In this document: positions 15,251 to 36,693 of the stretch, piece after piece
Position numbering within the stretch: the first letter of the stretch is position 1
How the letters are laid out: every line of letters begins with the position of its first letter
Assembly (NCBI GenBank): GCA_020086605.1
Contig: JACBWW010000086.1
Span: 571,749-635,748 of the forward strand
Direction: 5' to 3'
From: Lanius collurio
Lineage: Eukaryota > Chordata > Aves > Passeriformes > Laniidae
DNA length: 64,000 nucleotides
Notes under the pieces: generated by a model
Database searches by the model: none
What the model saw: only the letters and a program-made list of their open reading frames with translations
Told to the model about the DNA's origin: nothing
Made by a program: the position numbers and the translations under genes

Positions 15251-16384
15251 ACGGCCGGCGCAGTTGTCAATTCGCCCTCAGTTACGCCGTGGATTCCGTG
15301 CCCTCCCCGGCACGTCCCCGAACAGCAGCGGATCCCGGGTTAGGTTTGGGGGCTCTCATTCCCCTTCCCGAGGCTTCAGGAAACTTCGTTACCGTCCCCA
15401 CCCCGGACATTTCCAACAGAAATGCACCGGCAGCAAGCGGGAAGTGAAACATCAGCAGCATGGAACACAATTCCTTTGTATCCACAGCCAAACCCGCTCA
15501 CTTTGTAGCACAGGAATTTATAATTTGGGACAGGGCTTTATAATTTGGGACAGATAATTTTGGCAGATCTCACCACAAAGTGTCTAATTTGCAGATGAAT
15601 TCTAATTGTTGCTTTAAAAAGCCGCTATCAGAACAGTACATCGGCACCTATGGAGGAAACAAAGTTTGTTTTTCAAGTTCCAAATACCAACTAAACCAAT
15701 AAACGAAGGAAGTCATTGCAGTTATTTCAATTTAAATGCAAAATTACTTCCTCACTTTCACTCACTCAGGCCCAGTTCTCCCCATCCCAATATAGAATAA
15801 AAAGTAGAAGGACATTTTCAATGAAATCTGACTATCTGAAAGAGTTTAATGTTAACCCCAACCTTAAAATAAACTTATTTTAAAGAGGGCAGATGGTGCT
15901 ACTGCTGCCTAATTTCAGTTTTTGTTTTTACCACCTTAATGTTACTTTATTTCTTTCATCTGCACTTGTGAAAACCTGTGATTGAATTTATTCCCTTGGT
16001 TTGCAGAGATGCTCATGTTTGTTCCTGTAACACCTCAAAGATGATGCAGTTCTTGGCACTCACAATAATTTTTGGGTTCTTTCATTAAATGTACAAATAA
16101 TTCCAACTCCCAGTTGATATTTGGATTTTAGAGCAGTAAAATTCTAATGGAAGTTAAATGAAAAGCTTAGGGCATCTTTGGTTTTTAAGCTGAACATTAA
16201 ATATGCCCTCACAATTATGTCGAAGAACATCAAATGAGTATTTTCCAAATTTGCAGTGAAAAATCATAATGAAAATAGAAAAATAAAAGGCTTGGCTTAA
16301 TGGGACATAAATTCAAATTCCTACACAGGGAACTGGGTTTGGAAACCCACTTTGGATCAAAAGAATTGAAGGAGAACAGTCGAC
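15251..16384. other. UHRF1-KDM4B intergenic DNA
   Basis: AT-rich spacer between the UHRF1 3' end and the KDM4B CpG island. It holds a 17-bp direct repeat (TTTATAATTTGGGACAG at 15517 and 15537) and further minus-strand AATAAA signals (as TTTATT) near 15946 and 15985. No gene seen. Confidence 0.65.
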
Positions 16385-16402
16385 AATTAATTTGAAACGA
16401 TA

Positions 16403-16408
16403 TTTATT
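16403..16408 (-). promoter_or_regulatory. UHRF1: UHRF1 poly(A) signal
   Basis: TTTATT on plus is AATAAA on minus. It lies about 1.26 kb downstream of the UHRF1 stop and is the first canonical signal I see there, giving a 3' UTR of about 16385-17668. Confidence 0.65.
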
Positions 16409-17625
16409 TTGAGAACATCAACTTGCACATTATACAAAAAATTGACAAATTCAGCAAAAAACCCCTATAAAATGTCGGGTTTTTTTCCCCTAACATATTA
16501 ACATAATCACTTTCCAAAGGGTAAGAGTTGAGGAAACCTAAAATAGGCACATTTGTTCCAGTCTGTCTGCAGTCAAGTGTGATTAAAAACGTCCCTGTCT
16601 TGCTGAGGTATCAAACTGCAAACTTTGGTAATGTTAGAAAGAGACCACGGGAGCCTTCTTGGAGGCATGGCCAATAGAAAATGGTTCATAAAAAAGCCAG
16701 AATTGGTTATTTTTCATTTCCAGGTAGAAATGCAGTGAAACAAAGTAAAAAAAACCTCCCTAATACACCTATCACTAGGAAACCTGATCCTCTGCAAATC
16801 CCCACTAATCACACACAGCTACAGTGATCCACCTTCCCAAAGAATCCGGCTGGCAAGTCACAACAATTCAGTGCTTATGAAAAAAAAAGATATTGATGGT
16901 GATTCAGAGCCCAGTCTTCCAGCAAAGGACAAAAGGCACTTAAGAATGGCTTTAGGAGATTCCACAATGGCATTTCGGGAGAGGGGACAGCGCCTGGCTG
17001 AACAAATCCTTCCCTAAGACAAGTCCAGTGAGGTAGTACTTCATATTGCTCCAACCACTTGGCTCTAAGTAAGCAGCCTTCTGGTTTTGAGATACAAAGT
17101 TAGCAGGAAATGGCTTTTTGTCAAATGTATAAAACCCAGTTCTTACAAAAAAATAGCAAAAACCCACTTGTGGTACAAAGCCAGGAACCATCTTGTACAA
17201 ATGGAATATCAAAATGCTGCCAAGGTGATGCACAAGTCTACCTTGATGACCAAATCCCCAGACAGTGAAGATTGTTCTAGCAACCAAGCCATTTTTGGAA
17301 TAAAACATTATAAAGGGGGCACAGGGGCACTCTGAGAACTTTCCTCATCATTAGCAGCCTCACCGGAAGCACTTTCAGTCCATTAGAAACAAATAATTCT
17401 GTGCTGATGAATGGCAGGTTTGAGGGGATGAAAAAAAAAAAAAAAAAAAAAGCAAAGTTCAACATAGAGAACAAAAACAAAATCCACAAACATACAAAAG
17501 GATAACCCTTGGAGTTTACAGGGTTTTTTTTTAAAAACGAGGAAGACTTAAAACCATTTTGGGGGGCGTGAGAGAAAACACAGACTACCTTTTTTTTGTT
17601 TTAAATTAAGCCCAGGGTTAGGTTT

Positions 17626-17650
17626 GGGGGGAGGGAGGGAGGGGGGGAGG
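17626..17650 (-). promoter_or_regulatory. UHRF1: C-rich tract after the UHRF1 stop (G4 on the template strand)
   Basis: The plus strand has GGGGGG, GGG, GGG, GGGGGGG separated by single A, a textbook G-quadruplex pattern. The mRNA therefore carries a CCC-rich tract about 20 nt after the stop, the type bound by poly(C)-binding proteins. Confidence 0.7.
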
Positions 17651-17668
17651 CAGAAGTGCTTTGGGGGA

Positions 17669-28847
<11,179 letters not shown>

Positions 28848-29667
28848 GGCGCCGGTCCTGCCCCGGGAATGGGGACCGCGCTCAGGCGGCGGCACCGGCG
28901 GGGCGGGCCCGGGGCCCCGCCGCCCTTACGAGCCCGCCGCACGCCATTGGCCGGCGGCCCGGCCGGCTCGGGCGCTGATTGGCTGCGGGGGACGAGCCCC
29001 GCCCTCCCACGCGGGAGCCTAACGGCTCCGCTCGCGCCGACCGTATCTCGCGCCACAATTGAAACACGCCCGCCGCGCCCACGCGCCAGGTCTCGCGCGA
29101 TCATGCAAATGAGAGATGGGATAAAGGAGGGGGCAGAGGGGAGCGCGTGGTCTTAAAGGGGCCGTCAGCGGAGCGCGCCCGCGCTCCCGGCGCGTCCCCG
29201 CGGCACTGCGGGGCCGTGCCAACGGCGCACAACACGGGCCGCGGCCCCTCGACCCGCACACCCACCCCGGTAGAGGAGGGGAATCGTGGCGTGTCAGCGA
29301 CCCTTGCAGCGCCCGGAACCGCCCCAGCCCGGCCGCGTCATCCCCGTGCACCCCGCAGGGCGATGCCACTCCCCGGCGCCGCAGGGCACCGGTGCCGCCG
29401 GCACCGCCCCTGGAGGGCACACCCCCCTCCCGCGGGCCCGTTGGCGGGCGGGCGGGGGTCGGTCCCGCTGTCGCAGCCCCGAGCGACGCGTCCCCTCCGG
29501 GGTACCCGAACCAGCTGTCACCGCCCGGGAACCGCGGAGCGCTCCCGCCGCTTCCCGCACCACCCCGGAATGGGCATGGCAGGGAAAGCCCTGCGCCCCT
29601 CGCTGTCCTCCCGTTCCCGGTGCCACCGGCCGCTCCCCGGCCCGCGGCGGGATCGCGGTGGGGTGGC

Positions 29668-29795
29668 GGTGCCGGGGTCTGGGGGGTCCCCGGCGGACTC
29701 ACCGGGGTGCGGTGCCGGGCTCTGGGGGGGTCCCGGCGGACTCACCGGGGTGCGGTGCCGGGGTCTGGGAGGTCCCGGCGGACTCACCGGGATGC
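29668..29795 (-). repeat. 43-bp tandem repeat, three copies, each with a splice donor motif
   Basis: Copies at 29668-29710, 29711-29753 and 29754-29795 (43, 43 and 42 bp). Each contains ACTCACC, so the minus strand reads CCGGTGAGT three times, just downstream of the E2F/CCAAT block. Probable donor sites end exons at 29788, 29746 and 29703. Confidence 0.85.
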
Positions 29796-30270
29796 GGTGC
29801 CGGAGCCGGTGCCGCCCGCGCTCTCCGCGGGCTTTGGAGTTTGGCGCGGAAAAGCCCCGTGCGCGCCCCGCGCGCGCCCATTGGCCGCCGCTGGCGGGAC
29901 CGCGCGGGCGGGGCGGGGCCGCCGCCACCGCCTCCCGGGGCCAGGGGGGGCCCTGGGGGGGAACGGGACCGGGAAAACTCCCCCTGGAACCGGCACTCCC
30001 GGGGACGGCAACGGGGATCCCCTGACAGCGACCCCGGCCTGGCGCCCCCCTCTCCGCTGCGCAGGGGTGGTGGGGGCGAAACTCCCCAAATCCCCAAGGG
30101 CTCCAACACCCCTCAACCCCCGGGGCCGCGGGCACGGTGCCGGTTGTTGTCCTAAAACACGGGCCTCGGTGATCCCCAGCGGGAGAGGAGACTCCAATGA
30201 CCCCCCTCTGACAGCCACCCTTCCCCGAGGTGTCTTGTCCCACCGGGGGGCTCCAGGCCCTACCCTGATG

Positions 30271-30357
30271 CGAATAAACCGAATAATCCGAATGATGCGA
30301 ATAAACCGAATAACCAAATTCGAATAAACAGAATAAGCCGAATAAAGCAAATAATCC
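30271..30357. repeat. 9-bp AT-rich tandem repeat (CGAATAAAC)n
   Basis: Nine degenerate units (CGAATAAAC, CGAATAATC, CGAATGATG, AGAATAAGC and so on) with one 5-bp interruption at 30316-30320. It forms the AT-rich edge of the UHRF1 CpG island and contains several AATAAA words on the plus strand. Confidence 0.85.
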
Positions 30358-31194
30358 GCAAAAGGGCTCTAACTCCCCAGGCCGTTAGCTCCAGGGGGGC
30401 TTGTGGGGCTCATGCAGGGCCCCACCGGAGACAACATGGCCTGGGTGACACGGCACGGCCACGGCGTGGCCGCGTGAGCCGACACAAAGGGCTGGTCTGG
30501 GAGGGTGTTTATCCCCAAAACCACTGCTGCTATGAGGAAATTAAAAATTATAATTGCTTAGAGCAACCATTGGATGAGGGAAACTGTGGCCAAGAGGCGT
30601 CTGCTTGAAGAGAAGGCTGAAAGGCCGAGGACTGGTGTTTGTGGGGGAGAGAGGCCGGGTGGTGACGCGGAATGGCGGCGGGTTCAGCGCGGCCGGAACA
30701 GCCCCGCCGAGGCTGCGCCCGCCCGGCCCCGCGGACAAAGGAACACGAGGCGTGCGGGAGGCCACAGCAAACCCCTGTTTCCCGTGTTCCCCCTCCCCAC
30801 CCCCACAGGGCTCACCTCTGCACTGGAACAGAGCAAACCAGCGCCATGTGGTGCCCTGCTGCCCCCGGGTTTGCTGGCTGCCGGAGAGGACACGCAGGGC
30901 AGCGCCTCTGCCCTGTTCCGCTCCTTTCCTAGGATCCGCCATGGCTCCCACGGATAAAGCACGGATCACAGGCTGGAAGCCAGTGGCCTGGACTCGCTCA
31001 GAGCCAAAGCTCTGGGGGGTGTCAGGGCACACAGGCCACGGCTCTGACCTGCGGCCTGCAGCAGCCAGGCTTCATTTCCTCCCAGGGCCGAAGGCTCTGC
31101 CTTCACAGAAAGTCATTTCTTGCCCTTGTAGATGCACTGGAGGATTAACCTTAACCTAACACAGCACTTCCTGCAGCCTGACAGGGTTCTCGGA

Positions 31195-31560
31195 TGTTAC
31201 AGACCTGGCAGAGAGGAATTCCTTCCCAATATCCCATCTAACTCTGCCCTCTGGCACTGGGAAGCCATTCCCTGTGTCCTGTCCCTCCATCCCTTGTCCC
31301 CAGTCCCTCTCCAGCTCTCCTGGAGGCCCTTTAGGCCCTGGAAGGAGCTCTCAGCTGTTCAGCTCTCCCTGGATCCTTCTGCAGGTGAGCACCCTCAGCT
31401 CTCCCAGCCTGGCTCCAGAGCAGAGGGGCTCTGGCACTCGGAGCAGCTCCAGAGCCTCCTCTGGACTCTCTCCAGCAGCTCCACATCCTTCTGCTGTTGG
31501 AATTCCCAGGGCTGGAGGCAGCTCTGCAGGTGGGACTCACCAGAGACCCCCATGAGGGTC
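31195..31560 (-). mobile_element. CR1-type LINE fragment
   Basis: GAATTCCTTCCCAATATCCC, CCCTCTGGCACTGGGAAGCC and CCAGCTCTCCTGGAGGCCCT are reverse-complement CR1 3' body words; the element lacks the terminal tail. Confidence 0.85.
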
Positions 31561-34500
31561 CCATCTCATGCCCATTTAAGTACCACACACATCTCCATGG
31601 ATGTCATTCCCACAGGTCCTTTTCCCTGCACAGTTCCCATCACAGCAGGTGAACACTGAAACACACGGATTGTTCATACAAAAGGCTCCGGCCAGTTCTA
31701 AGGAAGAAAACATCCCTGGAACCATCAGGGGCAGAAAACAAGCAGCCCTCACTTTCTAGAGAAACTTTGACTCATGCAGTGAATCCCCACACTGCAAACA
31801 CTGAACCTCATCCTACACACTCTGCAGCTGAGCCCTCAAATCACTTAAAATAAGGTTCAATTCTGGAACATGCTAGTAGTGGAATATTGATTTCATTAGA
31901 GGTTAAGTTAGTTATGCCTAAATTTCCCTCTTCTAAAACAAGAACACTACTCAGAACTCAGTGAGATAAAGACCTGGGAGCATCAGGTGTCCACAGACTG
32001 ACAGGAAAAAGGACTGGTGATTTTCCTCCTTTTTGGACTGTTTCAGGCACTTCTTTCCTTTGGAGTTCCAGCTGATTGAAAACACTGTTCTCCCATATGG
32101 GAAGTGCCCCATGCTGGGAGGGAACAATGTGGATTCTGCCAGCAGGGAGACCCAGCTCAGCCTGGGGACACTCAGAGCATTGTTGAATTCCCTGCAGAGA
32201 TGCTGTTGGCAAGACAAAGTTCCAACAGTCTCCCAGCCCATGGGAACAGTGGTCAAAGTGGACTTTTGGACAATGTTTCATGAGAAATGAAAGCCCAGGC
32301 AGGTACATAAGAACTGATTAAAAGCTGATTGTAACAAATCTTGGATGATGAAGAAGAATTACAATAATAGTAATGGTAATGATGACAATAATAGTAATGA
32401 AAAGGAGAAAGGGGAGTAAAACCCAAGAGAAACCAAGGCTGCCCAACACAGTTGTTGACCATGCTCTGACCCAGCTCGTCCCACAGCAGCGACAGACAGG
32501 TCCCAACACCCCCAGTTTCTGTACTGGGCAGGATGTTCCATGGAATGGAATATCCCTCTGGCCAGTCCAGGTCAGTTCTCCTGGCCATGCTCCCACCCAG
32601 CTCCTTGTGCTCCTGCTCGCTGGCAGAGCCTGGGAAACTGAAAAGTCCTTGAATTGGAGAAAGCACAACTCAGCCACAGCTACAACATCAGTTCTTATCA
32701 ACATTATTCCCATGCTAAATCCAAAACACAGCACTGGGCCACCTACTGGGAAGAAAATTAACTCTATCCCAGCCAAAACCGGGACACAGGCACTGATATT
32801 TATGCTTTTATGTGCATAAATATATATTCCTTGCATAGCCAAGGACGGGTGATGATTCAGTCCTGTCACATGCAGCACAGTGAGAAACCTGCCCCCAGGT
32901 GAGGAGCTGCAGGTAAGGGGGAGCAGTGTAGGGCTGTTCCAGCCCCCACGTGCTCTGGGATGATCCAGAATCATGCTGCACCTGGGAAGTCACCAGATTC
33001 CACATTCCCCTCCCTCCATGCAAAGCTCTGTGTGATGGAAGCTGCACAAGCAGCAGTTTACCAGGTAAAGCTGGCCAAACCCCAGGGCTGGGGAGGGCAA
33101 AGGAGGCCTGTGGTTCTGGGGAGGCAGGACTTGGGGTCTCAGCCACAGCCTGGGATGGAGGGAACACATTTAGCAGGCCAAGGTGACATCCCCTCCCCAT
33201 CTACCAAAACCAAGCAGCATTACATTACCCCACCTCACCTCTACCTCAGGCAAGAGAGCAGCAGCAGAGGGAGGAGCAGTCAGGCATGTAGAAAACCATC
33301 CTGCAGCCTGAAAAAACAGCAGAAAGGTGAACTGGAATATTGGGAGAGCAGCCAGGAACCATCAGGCTGTTCTCTGCTGTGAGGGCAAAGCTGCTGGAAG
33401 GGGAGCAGGAACCTGCCACCACCTGTCTCTCTGGGAGGTGAGCTGCTGGAAGGGGAGCAGGAGAGGGGAACCTGCTGGGCTGATGGAGTGGGAGGGCAGC
33501 AGAGCCCTGCAGCATGTCCTGAGTGAGGAGAGCGCTCTGAAGACCTGGAGGGACCAGAAAGATTGGTGGGCTTTGCACAGCAGTGAATGACAATGACCCA
33601 AACCCGTCCCCTCCATGGGCTCCTGGCAGCTCAGCCCTGCAGACTGCCCGGGCAGGCTGCTGGGAGCCCAAGGGCTGTGCTCCGCTTACCGAGGAACAGA
33701 ACCAAAGCACCTCATACCCCAGCCCTGAATCATCCTTCTCATCACTTCTCGTGCCTGTGCCTGCCCCAGGGAAGGTGACCATGGGGAAGGTGACCATGGC
33801 ATGGTGGCAGGTTACTCATGGAGTCAATGCCCTGGGAGAGCAGCAAGATGATTTCCGCTGCAGCAGATGAACATTTGCAGTGGAGAACTCCAGTGTCACG
33901 TGTCTGGGCCCCAAAGGGACAACACTGAGCTGTGACACACCACAGGGCAGGGAAAGGAATAGCCCCCAACACCGGGGCCTGACCCTCCAAAACTTCCAAA
34001 CACCTGCAGGTTTTGCACTCAACAGAAACCCCACCAGGATGGGAGAAGCGAGGGGCTCGAGGCTGGAGAGGCCAGGCAGCAGCTGAAGGACAGCAGTGAA
34101 GCAGCAGCAGCAGGGACAGGAGCTCCTGGCTCCCACAGGTGCAGGGGATGAGGTTCACACCTGAGGGAACCTGCCCCTGGTCTGGATGCTGCAGCTTTGC
34201 TCAGGGCTGCATTCCTGCCTGAGCACAGGGCTCCTGTGCTCCAACCAGCACTGCTCCTCTCCCTTCCCCAAACGTGTTTCTCCACTTCCTCCTACACCCT
34301 TCCCACGCCCACCAAACCTCTTAGTGATGATTTTATCTCAGATTTAAATCTCTGTCTTTCATACAGCACTAAGGGTCACAGAAATGATTGTGCAAACCTT
34401 TGCTCTGATGCTGCAATCCCCCAAATCCGGTGTCCTGACCCTGCAGGCAGTTCTGCCACCCAGCAGGAGCAATGAGCACTGGTATTTTACGCTCATATCA

Positions 34501-34975
34501 AAGCCACATATTAGATATTAAACACTGCTTGGTTAATTATAATTACTGGTTATCCCCTGCCACTTCTGCTCACATTCCCCTGTCCCCCACTACAGCCACA
34601 TGAAGGTGCATCATGCAGGCAGTGCTGTTTCACCTACTTGGGGCATGAAATAGTACCTGTCATGAGACTTTCACCATCCCACCACAACTGACCCACTGGG
34701 GCACTTCACACCTATGAACCACCTGGCAGCAGGATCACTGACATGCTACCTGAGGATGTAGCACTGGCCATGTCAGGCCAATACTCCAAAAAACACAGGA
34801 CTCATTTCCTGATTCCCTGTTCCTGTAAAAAACCCTACATTTCATCAATTCTTCACAGGACAGACAAGAACAACTTTTATTTCCCTTACAATCACAGTTG
34901 TGATTGGCTTCAGTTTTAGTACAAGGTATCAAACACTTTAGAACTACATCAAAAATTTCCAAACTGGGCAGGTTT

Positions 34976-35209
34976 AGATATAAGATTAGGAAGGAATCCT
35001 TCCCTGTGAGGGTGGGCAGGCCCTGGCACAGGGTGGCCACAGAAGCTGTGGCTGCCCCTGGATCCCTGGCAATGCCCAAGGCCAGGCTGGACATTGGGGC
35101 TGGGAGCAGCCTGGGACAGTGGGAGGTGTCCGTGCCCATGGGAGGGGTGGCACTGGATGGGCTTTAAGGTCCTTCCCACCCAGACCATTCTGGGATCCTG
35201 TGATTCTAT
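34976..35209 (+). mobile_element. CR1-type LINE 3' end
   Basis: From AGGAAGGAATCCTTCCCTGT to GGGCTTTAAGGTCCTTCCCA and the terminal TGATTCTATGA, a full-looking CR1 3' end. Confidence 0.92.
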
Positions 35210-36329
35210 GACAGGTCCCCAGGTGATGACAGAAAAATGAAGTTTATGTCACACTGAAAAACGCACAAGGACTGTTTCCAGCAGAGCAGGGGATCAAACA
35301 AGAGGCAAAACCCACAATTTGTAGCTGAAGAGGCTCAGAGTGGACATTGGGAACTGCTTCTCCATTAACACAATATCCAGATCCAGTGGATCTGGATCCA
35401 GAGAGGCTGTGTGAGATCTCCATCCCTGGGAGGTTTCAAGACTCAGCCAGATCTCAGCTCTCCAGGAGTACCAGAGTTCCAGAGGCCTTTCCAGCCAACA
35501 CTCCCAGCTAACTCAGCCTCAGGATGGGGATTCCTTCCAACCCCAAAGCTGAGGAGTGACAATTGTCCACATTTTTGTCAGGTTAACAGCACATTTTTCA
35601 AAAGACATTGGCACCCTCCTGCCTGAATGGCAATACAGAAACAGAGCCAAGGTCTCCTGAATGCAGTGGCCCCAAACAAGATGACTCAATCACTTTAATA
35701 GCATTAGAAGACTTCAGATAATTTTTACCTGTGCCTCAGTTTCCTCCCCCGCTGATCTTGAAAACAGACAACAGGAAGCTTAACTGATGTTTTCAAACCA
35801 GTTTTTGAGAGCTGAAGATGAAAAGGCACAAATGGAAAAGAAAAGCATTAACTAGAGTTTTCAGTATTTGTTATAGCTGTTAAAAAGCCCTGAGCTCCCT
35901 GCGTTGCTGGGCCCTCTGCAAGGATAAAAATATAAATCAACTCCTACCCTGAAATCCCAACAAACAGGAGAAGCAGAAGGTTTCACCCTCAGGTGTTTGC
36001 TGAGGCCAGGCACAGGCTGAGGTGGGAGCAGGTCTGACTTCTCGGGGAGAGACAGCAATCCTGGGGAGGGGAGGGGGAGCTTTGCCAAGAAAACATCGGG
36101 ATGATGATGATGTTTCACACCACAAACTGCATGTCCTGCTTCCCTGGGACTTCCTAACATCTGTGACACCCTGCAAGGAGCAGCCCAAGGGCAGCCTCTG
36201 TCCCTCCAGCTGGGGGACAAACAGGGGCTCCGCTCCTGTCCCAGCACCCTCTTCCCAAGCAGCTCCAGTGCTTCACTTCCCCGAGCAGCTCCTTGCCCCG
36301 TGTTCGCAGGAACAGCTCCTAGGGGGATT

Positions 36330-36405
36330 GCTGCCATGTCTGCAGGGCCAGGGGTTGGACCGATGATTCCTGTGGGCCCCTCCCAACTCAGGGGATTCCA
36401 TGACC
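36330..36405 (+). mobile_element. CR1-type LINE 3' end, short
   Basis: GGTTGGACCGATGATTCCTG then CCCAACTCAGGGGATTCCAT, the extreme 3' end of a CR1 copy, about 230 bp upstream of the PLIN3 promoter. Confidence 0.8.
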
Positions 36406-36579
36406 CCCAGGCCAAAGCACCGGGGAATGGACACCCTCTGGCAGATCCCCTGGGACACCCCGCCAGGTCAGTCCCTCCTGGGGGGGGACAAACAGCAGCT
36501 CCCAACACCCACTACTGCCCCGGGGGGACCCCCGGCCCCTCACCTGAGGCCCCACCCCGCTCCCCTCCGCCCCTCCCGC

Positions 36580-36693
36580 TTCCCATTGGCCCTGACTCCA
36601 CCAACCCGCAGCTGCCAGTGCCCCTCCGGGGTATTTAACTGGGGCAACGCCCGCTGCTCCCAGTCTCACCAGTGCCGGGCTCGGAGGAGGCAG
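36580..36693 (+). promoter_or_regulatory. PLIN3: PLIN3 promoter and noncoding exon 1
   Basis: CCCATTGGCC (inverted CCAAT) near 36584, a TATA-like GTATTTAACT near 36629, then a candidate leader exon ending GGAGGCAG|GTAAGG at 36693. Inferred from signals, not homology. Confidence 0.6.

Larger units (their letters stand above)
16385..17668 (-). other. UHRF1: UHRF1 3' UTR
   Basis: Inferred from the stop codon and the poly(A) signal. In mRNA sense it has a C-rich tract at 17626-17650 close to the stop and a U21 tract at 17431-17451. Confidence 0.65.
30360..36600. other. UHRF1-PLIN3 intergenic region
   Basis: No gene recognised. A short CpG-rich patch lies at 30650-30760 (with AATGGCGGCGGG) and could be an isolated promoter. 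CR1 fragments are listed separately. An ATT/AAT-rich simple stretch is at 32350-32400. Human ARRDC5 lies at this place, but no arrestin-like frame is apparent on either strand. Confidence 0.6.

Noticed and set aside
29147..30327. Several 190-310 codon frames in the UHRF1 CpG island on both strands
   Set aside because: Stop codons are rare in such GC-rich DNA; the frames overlap one another and show no family motifs.
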